A DNA stretch of 64,000 nucleotides from Verminephrobacter eiseniae EF01-2 (lineage in GTDB: Bacteria; Pseudomonadota; Gammaproteobacteria; Burkholderiales; Burkholderiaceae_C): NCBI RefSeq assembly GCF_000015565.1, contig NC_008786.1:5072501-5136500 (forward strand), read 5' to 3'. Below are positions 33,623 through 42,299 of the stretch, one piece after another (the stretch's first letter is position 1; each line of letters begins with the position of its first letter). A program made the translations under genes and the position numbers. Below the pieces are notes generated by a model. That model did no database searches and was not told the origin of the DNA. It was given only the letters and a program-made list of their open reading frames with translations.

Positions 33623-33935
33623 GGTTCGAGACCTCGCCAGGCACGTAGTCGACCTGATAGCGCGCCACCCGCAGGCCCTCGAGTTCGCGCCTGACGCGCA
33701 GATGCTCGGGGTGCTCGGCATAGGCCGCGAGTGCTTGCGGCGATTCGAACTCGGTGTACAGAACCACGTCGCAGGCGTAGTCGACGCCGCTTACGTCCAG
33801 GCCGACTTCCAATGCCAGCAGACCCGGAATCAGCGAGCGCAAGCCTTTGAACTGCTGCTTGACCTTCTCGCGCGTGGCGCGCCGCGCCTCGGGCGTGTCG
33901 CCCGAGACCTTCCACATGACCACATGCTTGATCAT
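33615..33935 (-). CDS. Dabb family (stress-responsive A/B barrel) small protein
   Basis: The 106-residue product begins MIKHVVMWKVSGDTPE and contains DVVLYTEFESPQALAAYAEHPEHLRV, typical of dimeric alpha/beta-barrel Dabb proteins. Such proteins often lie in aromatic degradation operons, where some act as enzymes on unstable intermediates. Its role here is not known. It is tightly packed between the dioxygenase (4-bp gap) and maleylacetate reductase (8-bp overlap). Confidence 0.85.
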   Translation of the reverse strand: MIKHVVMWKVSGDTPEARRATREKVKQQFKGLRSLIPGLLALEVGLDVSGVDYACDVVLYTEFESPQALAAYAEHPEHLRVRRELEGLRVARYQVDYVPGEVSNHA

Positions 33936-33939
33936 GGGG

Positions 33940-34812
33940 TCAGCCCTCCTTGCGCGCCGGGTTCAGCACGAAGTCGAAGTCCAGGGTCGAGAACGGCGTG
34001 TCGAGCATCCGGCCATCGGGGGCCGGCCCGCCCTCGTGGTGAACCCAGTCGGCCACCAGGGACGAACGCACGCCGAACACGGCATCCGAGTCCAGGTACG
34101 GGTCGCCGTCGCGGAACACGTGGGTCACGAGGGTTTCATAGCCCGGCGCGCTGATGCGGAAGTGCAAGTGTGCAGGCCGCCACGGGTGGCGGTTCAGCGC
34201 GTCCAGGAGCTGCCCGACCGGCCCGTCGTGCGGAATCGGATAGGGCGTCGCCACGATGCCGAGGAAGTGGTAGCCGCCATCGGGCGCCGAGCGCAGCGTG
34301 GCACGTGCGCGGTGCTCGTCGAACGCCTCGTACTGCACGTCGTACAGGCCCTTGGCATCGGCCTGCCAGACCTCGATCACGGCCCCCGCGACCGGCTCGC
34401 CGGCCAGGCCGCGGATGCTGCCGCGCACAAAGCAGGGCTCGCCCTCTGCCCCGTTCGCCACATCAGCGCCCAGCGGTCGTTCGGGAGAGCCTTCGACGTG
34501 GAACGGGCCGAACACCGTGGCCTCGGTGCAGCCCACAGGTTTGCGATGATTCTGAGCGGCCACCAAGGTCGACAGGCCCAGCGTGTCGGACAGCAGGATG
34601 AACTCCTGCCGGGTCGGACTGCAGGTGTGGCCGACGGCTGTGAGGAACTCGATGCCCGCCACCCATTCGGCCTCGGTCAGGTCGACCTCCCGCGCAAAGC
34701 CGTGCAGATGCCGCACCAGACTGGTCATGACCGTCTTCAGGCGTCGGTTCGTCGTTTTCGCGTGGCGCGCGATCACCGCCTGGGTGATCGTTGTCTCGTC
34801 GAGGTTTCGCAT
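33940..34812 (-). CDS. Hydroxyquinol 1,2-dioxygenase (intradiol)
   Basis: This 290-residue non-haem Fe(III) enzyme has the N-terminal catechol-dioxygenase helical domain (EWVAGIEFLTAVGHTCSPTRQEF) and the intradiol core. Iron ligands are visible as Tyr in KGLYDVQ, Tyr in PYPIPHDG and two His in RPAHLHFRIS. FGPFHVEGSP and HPWRPAHLHF fit the hydroxyquinol subfamily. It opens 1,2,4-trihydroxybenzene to maleylacetate. The ATG at 34812 is preferred; the frame runs further upstream into the intergenic operator. It is the first gene of the operon and diverges from the LysR gene. Confidence 0.9.
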   Translation of the reverse strand: MRNLDETTITQAVIARHAKTTNRRLKTVMTSLVRHLHGFAREVDLTEAEWVAGIEFLTAVGHTCSPTRQEFILLSDTLGLSTLVAAQNHRKPVGCTEATVFGPFHVEGSPERPLGADVANGAEGEPCFVRGSIRGLAGEPVAGAVIEVWQADAKGLYDVQYEAFDEHRARATLRSAPDGGYHFLGIVATPYPIPHDGPVGQLLDALNRHPWRPAHLHFRISAPGYETLVTHVFRDGDPYLDSDAVFGVRSSLVADWVHHEGGPAPDGRMLDTPFSTLDFDFVLNPARKEG

Positions 34813-34903
34813 TCGTGGGCTCCTGTGCCTCCCCTGCAAAAAGCGCATGCGAGGAGGTTCGAAGCGAATGCTATGGATGACTCGAATGGAAATATATGAC
34901 GAT

Positions 34904-34924
34904 AATGAAAATGACATTTTCATT
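34904..34924. promoter_or_regulatory. 21-bp perfect palindrome, candidate LysR operator
   Basis: Arms AATGAAAATG and CATTTTCATT are exact reverse complements around a single A. It lies in an AT-rich 127-bp gap between the divergent hydroxyquinol dioxygenase (34812) and LysR (34940) genes. The position, 16 bp before the LysR start codon, suits autorepression plus activation of the operon. Confidence 0.65.
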
Positions 34925-34939
34925 GGGCGGAAGAATCCC

Positions 34940-35884
34940 ATGAGTCACTGGACCGAGTACGAGTTCTTCGTGCGGGTGGTGGAGCTGGGCAGCCTGAGCA
35001 AGGCGGCCGAAGCCATGGGCTTGTCGAACCCGTCGGCCAGCCGCCATCTCGCGGCCCTGGAACGCCGCCTCGGCGCGAGGCTGATCGAACGCAGCACGCG
35101 CCGCCTGTTCGTGACGGACGTCGGCCAGGACTTCTACCGCTGTTGCAAGAGGGCCCTGGACGACATGCAGGAGGCCGTCGAGGCGGTCAACGCGACCACG
35201 TCCAACCCGGTGGGTGTGCTGCGCGTGACCGCGTCGCTGTCGCTGTCGATGCAGCACATCGCGCCGCTGCTACCGGCATTCGCGCAGCGATACCCCAACA
35301 TCCGCGTGAAAGTGGTCGCAGCCAATCGCTACTACGACATCATCGACAACAACATCGACGTGGCGCTGCGCACGCGCGAGTCCGAACCGGACTCGAGCCT
35401 CGTGATCCGAAGCCTGGCGACCACGCGGCGCGTGCTGGCCGTCTCACCGGCCTACCTCGAGCGCCACGGTGCGCCCCGCCACCCGCGGGAATTGGCGGAG
35501 CACCGGTTGCTGCTGTACACGTACCACGCCCCCGACTCGCTGACCTTCCAGCGCGGCGACGAGGCCGTGACGATTCCAACCAAGCCCATGCTCGAAGCCA
35601 ACGACGGCCAGGTCCTGCGCGTGGCGGGCGTGCAAGGGCTGGGGATCATGGTGCAACCGATGTACGTGATCTACGACGACCTGGTGGCGGATCGCCTGAT
35701 TCCGGTCATGACCGACTGGAAGCTGCCGCCGATGTCGGTCAACATCGTCTATCAGCACCGCCGCCTCGTCCCGGCGAAGACCCGCGCCTTCATCGACTTC
35801 CTGGTGGAAGACTTCCAGCGGCAGGATTACGAAAGGCGTTGGGCTTCAATGATGGCGGGTCGCGCCGACCGGGTCGCCCCGTGA
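34940..35884 (+). CDS. LysR family transcriptional regulator
   Basis: The 314-residue protein has a winged helix-turn-helix (GSLSKAAEAMGLSNPSASRHLAALERRLG) and a full co-inducer domain (NPVGVLRVTASLSLSMQHIAPLLPAF onward), of the CrgA/AaeR type. The start at 34940 is preceded by GCGGAAGAA; longer in-frame extensions cross the palindrome and were rejected. It is transcribed away from the hydroxyquinol operon and likely regulates it, with a pathway aromatic as effector. Confidence 0.9.
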   Translation: MSHWTEYEFFVRVVELGSLSKAAEAMGLSNPSASRHLAALERRLGARLIERSTRRLFVTDVGQDFYRCCKRALDDMQEAVEAVNATTSNPVGVLRVTASLSLSMQHIAPLLPAFAQRYPNIRVKVVAANRYYDIIDNNIDVALRTRESEPDSSLVIRSLATTRRVLAVSPAYLERHGAPRHPRELAEHRLLLYTYHAPDSLTFQRGDEAVTIPTKPMLEANDGQVLRVAGVQGLGIMVQPMYVIYDDLVADRLIPVMTDWKLPPMSVNIVYQHRRLVPAKTRAFIDFLVEDFQRQDYERRWASMMAGRADRVAP

Positions 35885-35922
35885 CCGTGTGGCCGTAGAG
35901 GGGCCTCTGACGAAGACGTCTA

Positions 35923-36082
35923 GTGTCGCGTCACCGATCATCTGTCGGTCTGCGCTGGCCATCGAAGCGCATCGCGGCGTTGCATCGCTTGCCAATACGC
36001 TCGGTATTGGCTGCGCGATGCGCCTTGCGCTGCGCTCCGATGGCTGCGCGCAGCCTACGACATCTGATCCGTGACGCGACAC
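35923..36082 (-). repeat. MITE-like palindromic element, copy 2 (160 bp), flanked by TA
   Basis: GTGTCGCGTCACCGATCA at the left matches GGATCCG.. to CGCGACAC at the right as an inverted repeat; one base (C at 36070) differs from the other copies. TA flanks both ends, consistent with a TA target duplication as made by IS630/Tc1-type elements. Orientation is opposite to copies 1 and 3. It lies downstream of the LysR gene and before IS3 debris, between convergent genes. Confidence 0.88.
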
Positions 36083-36565
36083 TAGGGCCAGTCATCCGGT
36101 GCGCGGGCTTGCGCCCGGTTCGTCAATCCACCTTGTCCGGTGCCGACTGTTGCCGCAGCCCCGCCGGCCGTCTGGGTTCCTCCGCGTCCACTCGTCGCGG
36201 CGACCGCAGTCGTCGGCACGGTGGCGGCGTCTGGGCCTCGAGGGCCTTTACTTGCGCCTGATCGGGCTCCTGGCAGCGCTTGCGATGGCGCTCGAATCCG
36301 CAGATGCGCATCGCTCGATGCGTGTCATCGGGGTCACCAGCGCGGGCGGGTGAATTTTGCAGGGCCGACTACAACGAGGTACGTCCCCACAGCAGCCTGC
36401 AATACGCGACCCCGGCGGAGTTCAAACTGGAACTCTGCAAAGAACTGCAACCCGCCGTCTTCCAGGAAAAACTGTCTCGATCAAACCGAGCAGGTCACGG
36501 TAAGACTCGGGAAGCCTCCACGCGTCGCATGCCTGAAGGTGCGCCCGAATCGCCGTTGGGTACAA
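36083..36565. other. IS-derived debris between two lysR genes
   Basis: Apart from the IS3-type remnant at 36352-36480, this stretch has no intact gene. A minus-strand segment at 36123-36311 could be decayed transposase (helical, charged, then proline- and arginine-rich), but I cannot name its family. Confidence 0.4.
36352..36480 (+). pseudogene. IS3 family transposase (OrfB) C-terminal remnant
   Basis: About 43 codons read ADYNEVRPHSSLQYATPAEF, the hallmark C-terminal motif of IS3-type OrfB integrases (YN..RPHS.L.Y.TPAEF), followed by unrelated sequence. The DDE domain is absent, so it is a fragment left from an old insertion. Confidence 0.75.
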
Positions 36566-37465
36566 CTATTGGCGCTTCTCCAGTTGCTGTTCAACGCATT
36601 CAAGCAACGCAGAGGCTGCGAGCGATGGACGGGTGGCGGTGCGTTGCACTAGCCAAAGCTCCACCGGATACTTTGGGGCACCTCGAATTTCAACGAGCAC
36701 AAGGCCCAAGTGCCGAGCGAAATCGCAGATGTAGCCGGGAACGACAGTGATGCCGAGGCCCGAGCGGACCATTCCCAGCACCGATGTCACCATGCTTGCT
36801 TCAATCTTGAAGTGAATGTCGAGATGGAGCTGTTCGCAGATTCGATCGATGCTGCGGCGCACGTTATAAGCACTGTGCAGCCCAATGTGGTCGTACTTGG
36901 CGAGCTCGGACCAAGACACCTTTTCCTCTTGCGCGAGAGGATGGTCAGATGTGCAAACGGCATACATAAAGTCCCGAAAGATGGGCCGCGTTGCCAATTC
37001 TGCATCCTTCACCTCAAGTGAGACGATGCCCATGTCCACCTTGCCATGGCGAACGTAGGTGATGGTCTCGTCCGTGGACAGCTCATAGAGGTCGAGCTTG
37101 ATGCCAGGGTAGTTGCGGTGGTAGCTGGCCAGTGGATCACCTAAAAGGCCATACATCACCATGGGCGAAGCCGCCACACCCACGATGCCACGTTCCAGGG
37201 AACGCAGGCTGGACATGCTGCGTTCTGCGGCGCGCACTGTGCTCAGAATCTGTTGCGCGTAGGTATAGAAATCAGCAGCCCCCTCGCAGGGCGTGACGCT
37301 GCGCGTCGAGCGCTCGAACAGTGGTTGTCCGACCTCGCTCTCAAGCTCCGCACACAACTTGCTGACAGCCGACTGCGTGACGAACGCAGCGCGTGCCGCA
37401 GCCGTGAAGCTGCGCAGTTCGTACAGAGCGCAGAAGACGCGAAGCTGCTTGAGAGTGATGTTCAT
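36566..37465 (-). CDS. LysR family transcriptional regulator, last gene of the CoA operon
   Basis: This 299-residue LysR protein has the helix-turn-helix SFTAAARAAFVTQSAVSKLCAELESEVG and a complete effector domain ending near ECVEQQLEKRQ. It starts 9 bp after the CaiB stop and is read in the same direction, so it is probably translated from the CoA-pathway transcript and controls it. A regulator at the far 3' end of its operon is less common than a divergent one. Confidence 0.88.
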   Translation of the reverse strand: MNITLKQLRVFCALYELRSFTAAARAAFVTQSAVSKLCAELESEVGQPLFERSTRSVTPCEGAADFYTYAQQILSTVRAAERSMSSLRSLERGIVGVAASPMVMYGLLGDPLASYHRNYPGIKLDLYELSTDETITYVRHGKVDMGIVSLEVKDAELATRPIFRDFMYAVCTSDHPLAQEEKVSWSELAKYDHIGLHSAYNVRRSIDRICEQLHLDIHFKIEASMVTSVLGMVRSGLGITVVPGYICDFARHLGLVLVEIRGAPKYPVELWLVQRTATRPSLAASALLECVEQQLEKRQ

Positions 37466-37474
37466 GCGCGTAGT

Positions 37475-38641
37475 TCAAGCCTCGCCGACAGCCTCCTGTT
37501 GCTGCACCCTGTTCGGGGCCTGCGATGGCGCCAAGCTGCGGATGGAGCCGGGTGTGCGGGAGAAGCGAACCGGGACATTGGTAGCCACCAGCGTTCCTTC
37601 GGTGGGATGCTCCACGCGCTTGAAGAAACCGGTGGCGGCCAGATGGGGATCGTCGAGAAGTTCCGGGATGCCCAGTATCCGCGAATGCGGGATATCGGCG
37701 TCCCCCAACAGATCGAGCCAAGCCTGCGTCGTGCGCTGCGTCACCACGTTGGCCAGGTCTGCATAGAGCTCGTCGAAGCAGCCGGCACGCGCCTGTGCCG
37801 TGGCATAGCGCGGGTCGAGGGCGAGCTCGTTGCATCCCGCTAGCTTGAAGAAGCGCTGCCACTGCGCGTCTGTGTACGGCAGCAAGGCGATGAAACCATC
37901 GCTCGTGCGGTACGGCTTTCGGTGCGGCGAGAGTACGCGCGCATAACCAGCGCCGCCGCGCGGTGGATCGAAGGTGTGTCCGCCCATATGCTCGACCAGC
38001 GAGAACGCCACCAGCGTCTCGAACATCGGCACTTCCAGGGTTTGGCCCTGGCCGGATTTCTCGCGTTCGTACAGCGCCATCGGAATGGCGTACGCCAGGG
38101 TCAGGCCGGCCACTTTGTCGGCCAGGATGGTGTTGATGTAGGCCGGTGCATCGCTATTGGCGCCCTGCAGCGACGCCAGCCCGCTCATGGCCTGGATGAT
38201 GTCGTCGAACGCCGGCCGTCCGGCGTAGGGGCCGTCTTGGCCAAAGCCCACGGCCGAACAGTAGATGAGCCGGGGATTGCGTGCGCGCAATGCCTCGGCA
38301 CCGAGGCCCAGGCGGGCCAGCGCCTGCGGGCGCACGTTGGAGACAAAGACATCGGCGCCGTCAGCCAGCCTCAGGAGCTCTTCGCGGTCTGCAGCTTGCT
38401 TGGCGTCCAGCGTCACGCTCTGCTTGTTGCGGTTCAAATTGAGGTACACGGCACCCATGCCCGTGTGCACCGAGGGGCCGGCTGTCCTGAAGACGTCGCC
38501 CTCGGGGGGCTCCACCTTGATGACCTCGGCGCCCATGTCCCCCAGGATCTGGGTGGCGAAGGGCCCCATGCCGACGGTGCTCATGTCGAGCACGCGCACC
38601 CCCGTGAGCGGCCCTGCGCTGCCAGTGGGCTGCGCGCTCAC
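37475..38641 (-). CDS. CaiB/BaiF family CoA transferase
   Basis: The 388-residue enzyme is a class III CoA-transferase. It has GVRVLDMSTVGMGPFATQILGDMGAEVIKVE in parts, NRNKQSVTLD, and the catalytic Asp in AGRPAFDDIIQAMSG. It would move CoA between an acyl-CoA donor and a carboxylic acid. The operon also encodes a class I CoA-transferase (A+B), so two activation or recycling steps may exist. It overlaps the enoyl-CoA hydratase gene by 4 bp. Confidence 0.9.
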   Translation of the reverse strand: MSAQPTGSAGPLTGVRVLDMSTVGMGPFATQILGDMGAEVIKVEPPEGDVFRTAGPSVHTGMGAVYLNLNRNKQSVTLDAKQAADREELLRLADGADVFVSNVRPQALARLGLGAEALRARNPRLIYCSAVGFGQDGPYAGRPAFDDIIQAMSGLASLQGANSDAPAYINTILADKVAGLTLAYAIPMALYEREKSGQGQTLEVPMFETLVAFSLVEHMGGHTFDPPRGGAGYARVLSPHRKPYRTSDGFIALLPYTDAQWQRFFKLAGCNELALDPRYATAQARAGCFDELYADLANVVTQRTTQAWLDLLGDADIPHSRILGIPELLDDPHLAATGFFKRVEHPTEGTLVATNVPVRFSRTPGSIRSLAPSQAPNRVQQQEAVGEA

Positions 38642-39432
38642 GGTGCAACCCCTTCGCGCTTGCGCGCCAGAAACGGGGCCATGAACTCGCGGGGTTCATT
38701 CGTTTCGAAGGACGCACCGAACATCTGCACGCTACGGTCCAGTCCGACCGGGATCGAGTCGCTTTCCCAGTGGCGCAGCAGCGTCTTCTGTGCACGAACA
38801 GCACGCGGTCCGCTGGCCGCGATGGGTGCGACGCTGTGCTCGACCAGGGCGTCGAGCTGGTCCAGCTCGCACGTGAATTCCAGGAAGCCCCATTGCTTGG
38901 CCTGCTCGGCGTTGACAGTTTCGCCAGTCAACAGCAACCAGTTGGTGGGGCCTGGGCCGATGATGGCGGGCAGCAGCACCGCATGGATCACCGAAGGAAT
39001 GCCGATGCGCACTTCCGGCATGCCGAATACGCCGTTGTGTGCGCTCAGACGGATGTCGCACGACGCCGCCAGTTCAAGACCCGCACCGAGACACAGGCCG
39101 GCGATGCGCGCAATGGTGGGCACAGGGATTTCGCGCACGGCATCGCAAAGGTCGCGCAGGCAGGAGATGAAGGCACGTGCGCTCGCCGGTTCGAGTTCGG
39201 CCATCTCGAAGATGTTGGCGCCGCCCACGAAGGCCTTGTCGTTGATGCCGCGCAGGACTACCGCTTTGGCGTCGGGCTGCGCCGCGATCCAGCGGCAGGC
39301 CTGCGTCACGCCAAGAGTCACGGGCGTGGACAGGATGTTCAGGCTCTTGATGCCCTCGATGTGCAAGGTGTAGATGCCGCGTGCGTCGCGCGTGACGCGG
39401 CTGTGCCGGAACTCAGGTATGGCTGTGTTCAT
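38638..39432 (-). CDS. Enoyl-CoA hydratase/isomerase family protein
   Basis: The 264-residue product belongs to the crotonase superfamily: KAVVLRGINDKAFVGGANIFEM gives the first oxyanion-hole strand, AGLCLGAGLELAASCDIRL the second, and GMPEVRIGIPSVIHAVLLP carries the usual Glu. Crotonases hydrate, isomerise or cleave CoA thioesters. With a MaoC hydratase in the same operon, this one may have a different role such as isomerisation or ring opening. The ATG at 39432 fits the family start. Confidence 0.88.
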   Translation of the reverse strand: MNTAIPEFRHSRVTRDARGIYTLHIEGIKSLNILSTPVTLGVTQACRWIAAQPDAKAVVLRGINDKAFVGGANIFEMAELEPASARAFISCLRDLCDAVREIPVPTIARIAGLCLGAGLELAASCDIRLSAHNGVFGMPEVRIGIPSVIHAVLLPAIIGPGPTNWLLLTGETVNAEQAKQWGFLEFTCELDQLDALVEHSVAPIAASGPRAVRAQKTLLRHWESDSIPVGLDRSVQMFGASFETNEPREFMAPFLARKREGVAP

Positions 39433-39458
39433 GTGTTCGATCTCCGAGTGAATGCCGC

Positions 39459-40436
39459 TCATGCGGCTGCTTGCAGCAGGCCCAGCGACCGCTGCGTGGT
39501 GATGGCCAGGTGGTAGACGCGCTTGAGATACAGGTGGGCGTCGTGCTCCCATGCGAAACCGATGCCGCCATGGACCTGTATGGCGAGCTTGCAAGCCCGC
39601 CGGCCGGCGCTTACCGCGAGTCGGTGCGCGGTGCCGGCGAGGTCCGGCGCGAGCGTGCCGTCCGCAGTTGCGCTCAGAAGTGAGCGCAGCGCATACCGGG
39701 CGTTGTCTAGCCCCATCCAGGCATCAACCAGTGCGTGCTTGACGGCCTGGAACTGGCCGATCGGTCGGCCGAACTGTTCACGCTCTTTGGCGTAGGCGAT
39801 CGCCATATCGAGCGATGCGCCTGCCGCGCCCACCAGATGGGCCAGTTCGAAGGCGAAGTGGCGCTGGAGCACCGGCAGCACCACCTGGGATGTCAACGTG
39901 CCGGCGGTCACAGCCACCTGACCCAGTCGTCCCAGGCCGATGGTGGGGTCCATGCCCGGCAGCACGGCCACGGTGGACGGCGCATGGCGTTCCAGGCGCC
40001 AGGCGCCGTCTTCCACAGGCAGCAGGTGCAGGTATTGCGCGGCCTCGCCGAAATGCTCGATCCAACCGTCGTCCTGTTGCACTGAGCTGCACCGCACACT
40101 GGCGGGGAAGTCGCGCAGTGGCGACACCAGCCCATCAGCCAGCAGGCGGGCATCAGCTTCCAGCAGCGGCATGAGCAGGAAGGCCGTGCTGGCGTAGGGC
40201 AATGTCATCAGCGAGCGGCCGGTGATCTCGCCCAGCAGCAGTGTGTGGGCACCGTTCTCCTGCTGAAAGTCTCGGCAGCCGGCGTCGAGCCAGCCACCAT
40301 CCGCCAGTTCGCTCCACAGCGCCTGCTGTGCTGGTGCGTCGCAGGGCAGTGCCTTGCGCGCTTGGGCAATGGGATGCCGTTCACCCACGAGCCGGCCGAA
40401 GGTGGACAACAGAAGGGTTGTCATTTCACTTTGCAT
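39459..40436 (-). CDS. Acyl-CoA dehydrogenase, small/beta-type subunit
   Basis: The 325-residue protein is a shortened acyl-CoA dehydrogenase. The C-terminal half is well conserved (EREQFGRPIGQFQAVKHALVDAW and QVHGGIGFAWEHDAHLYLKRV), while the N-terminal half is divergent. This pattern is known from alpha2beta2 acyl-CoA dehydrogenases of steroid and branched-side-chain degradation, where two adjacent genes supply one heteromeric enzyme. The ATG at 40436 overlaps the larger partner gene by 11 bp. Confidence 0.87.
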   Translation of the reverse strand: MQSEMTTLLLSTFGRLVGERHPIAQARKALPCDAPAQQALWSELADGGWLDAGCRDFQQENGAHTLLLGEITGRSLMTLPYASTAFLLMPLLEADARLLADGLVSPLRDFPASVRCSSVQQDDGWIEHFGEAAQYLHLLPVEDGAWRLERHAPSTVAVLPGMDPTIGLGRLGQVAVTAGTLTSQVVLPVLQRHFAFELAHLVGAAGASLDMAIAYAKEREQFGRPIGQFQAVKHALVDAWMGLDNARYALRSLLSATADGTLAPDLAGTAHRLAVSAGRRACKLAIQVHGGIGFAWEHDAHLYLKRVYHLAITTQRSLGLLQAAA

Positions 40437-41607
40437 GGGCACCTCGGTCTTTGGGCAGTCCGAGCGTGCGCTCGGCCACGATATTGCGTTGGATCTCGGA
40501 TGTGCCCGCCACGATGGTTTCGGCGCGGGACCAGAGGAACTCGCGGACCACGGCAGCCGATTCGGGATGGCTGTCGATGGCTTCCGGGCCCAACAGAGCC
40601 GACTCACCGAGCAACTCCAAGCGGAACTCCTGAACCTGCTGGCGGGTTTCGCTCCAGAGCAGTTTGAGCATGGCGCCCTCGATGCCGGGCGTTTCACCCG
40701 CCGCCACCGCGTCGAGCACTTTGTCCACGCGCGATCGAACGACGCGGCACAGGTCGACGATGGATTGCAGTCGGTGCTCCAGCACATGCCGTTCGGCGGG
40801 GGGCACGGCGGCAGCGGCGAGTTCGTCCTGTAACTGTGCCAGCTCCTGCTCGAGCATGACCACGCGCGGCAGGAAGTACACGCCACGCTCGTACTCGGCG
40901 GCAGCCATCGCGATGCGCCAGCCTTCGCCCTCGGCGCCCAGTACCTGATTGGCAGGCACCTCGACGTTTTCGAAGAACACCTCGGCGTAGTCGGTCTCAC
41001 CAGTGAGCTGCCGTATCGGTTCGACGCGAACGCCCGGTGCTTGCATGTCGACCAACATGAAGCTCAGGCCGCGGTGTGCCACGCCGGCAGGATCGGTCCG
41101 CACCAGCGCGAAACACCATTTCGCCAAGTGTCCCTGGGTGGTCCAGATTTTGTGTCCATTGAGAAGCCAGTGGCCATTCGACTGGCGCGCCGCTCGCGTG
41201 CGCACCGAAGACAGGTCGGAGCCCGTGCGGGGCTCGGAGTAGCCCTGGCACCAGATCTCCGTACCGTTGCGGATGCCCGGCAGGAAGCGCGCCTTCTGTT
41301 CGGACGTGCCGAACATCAGCAGCGTTGGCGCGAGGATGGCGTGCGCGATGCTGTTGATGGGTTGCGGCGCGCGGTGCCGAGCGCACATCTCATGAAATGC
41401 GATGAGCGTGGCAGTCGGCAGGGCGCGGCCGCCCCGGTCCTCCGGCCAGGTCAGGGCCACGAGGTCCGTGTCGCACAGCATGCGGTTCCAGTCCTGCCTG
41501 CAGGACGGCGTGTGCGAGGCCGCTTCGGCGTGCTGCGCGCGCAGCAGCGTCAGTGCCTCCCCCAGCCAGGTGGCCGCATCGTCCAGAAAATGGGATGTTC
41601 GAATCAT
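40426..41607 (-). CDS. Acyl-CoA dehydrogenase, large/alpha-type subunit
   Basis: The 393-residue enzyme has the acyl-CoA dehydrogenase blocks IWCQGYSEPRTGSDLSSVRTRA (FAD and substrate side), HKIWTTQGHLAKWCFALVRTD and the C-terminal GTSEIQRNIVAERTLGLP. It introduces a 2,3 double bond into an acyl-CoA, passing electrons to ETF. Overlap with the small subunit gene supports a heteromeric enzyme. The start at 41607 overlaps the CoA-transferase B stop by 4 bp. Confidence 0.9.
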   Translation of the reverse strand: MIRTSHFLDDAATWLGEALTLLRAQHAEAASHTPSCRQDWNRMLCDTDLVALTWPEDRGGRALPTATLIAFHEMCARHRAPQPINSIAHAILAPTLLMFGTSEQKARFLPGIRNGTEIWCQGYSEPRTGSDLSSVRTRAARQSNGHWLLNGHKIWTTQGHLAKWCFALVRTDPAGVAHRGLSFMLVDMQAPGVRVEPIRQLTGETDYAEVFFENVEVPANQVLGAEGEGWRIAMAAAEYERGVYFLPRVVMLEQELAQLQDELAAAAVPPAERHVLEHRLQSIVDLCRVVRSRVDKVLDAVAAGETPGIEGAMLKLLWSETRQQVQEFRLELLGESALLGPEAIDSHPESAAVVREFLWSRAETIVAGTSEIQRNIVAERTLGLPKDRGAHAK

Positions 41608-42299
41608 GTGGAGGTTTCCTTCAAAGGCGGTGTGCGCGGCAGATCGATCACCGCGACTGGGCCGTCCAGGCGCACGGGTCCGGAGATCCATTCGTGCAGC
41701 GCGCTCACGTCCAGGCCCGGCACCAGCGCCCGGGGGACGAAGTGGCCGTCTCGCAGATCGAAGACACCGATATCGGTGTAGACCCGATTGACGACGCCGG
41801 CACCCGTCAGCGGCAGGGTGCAGTGCGACACGAGGCGCGGCCGGCCTTCGCGCGTGCGCGCTTGCATCATCACCCACAGCGCGCGGGCGCCGATGGCAAG
41901 ATCCATGGCGCCCCCCACGGAGGGCAGCGGATCATCGGGGCCGAGCGACCAGTTGGCCAGGTCGCCGCTCGCGGACACTTCGAAGGCGCCCAGCATGCTC
42001 ACGTCCAGGCGGCCACCGCGCATGATGGCGAACGAACAGGCGTGATCGAAGATGGCGGCCCCTTCGGTCAAGGCGATGAACTGTTTGCTGGCGTCGATGA
42101 GGTCGACATCCGGCGACTCGTCGCCGCCCAGCAGGCGCATGCCGAGAATGCCGTTTTCACTGTGCAGGAACACGCCGTGCTCCGCGGCCAGGTAGTCGGT
42201 CACCTGCGTCGGCATGCCGATGCCCAGGTCAACCACGGCGTTCTTCGGCAAGTCGCGGGCCACCTGCTTGGCCATCTGTCGACGGTCCAGGCGTTTCAT
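41604..42299 (-). CDS. Class I CoA-transferase subunit B
   Basis: The 231-residue protein is a beta subunit of 3-oxoacid/3-oxoadipate-type CoA-transferases. It contains NAVVDLGIGMPTQVTDYL, the catalytic Glu in LHSENGILG, and MGGAMDL-like VGGAMDLAIGAR. It forms a complex with the A subunit encoded upstream, whose gene carries the MITE-like insert. Subunit B itself is intact. Confidence 0.92.
   Translation of the reverse strand: MKRLDRRQMAKQVARDLPKNAVVDLGIGMPTQVTDYLAAEHGVFLHSENGILGMRLLGGDESPDVDLIDASKQFIALTEGAAIFDHACSFAIMRGGRLDVSMLGAFEVSASGDLANWSLGPDDPLPSVGGAMDLAIGARALWVMMQARTREGRPRLVSHCTLPLTGAGVVNRVYTDIGVFDLRDGHFVPRALVPGLDVSALHEWISGPVRLDGPVAVIDLPRTPPLKETST

Noticed and set aside
35923..36261. 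Open frame within MITE copy 2 as a separate small gene
   Set aside because: The frame comes from the palindromic repeat and has no ribosome site or domain; the same peptide appears wherever the repeat lies.
36123..36311. Minus-strand segment as an IS66-type transposase remnant
   Set aside because: The resemblance rests on a charged helix and a proline-rich stretch only, which is too weak to name a family.
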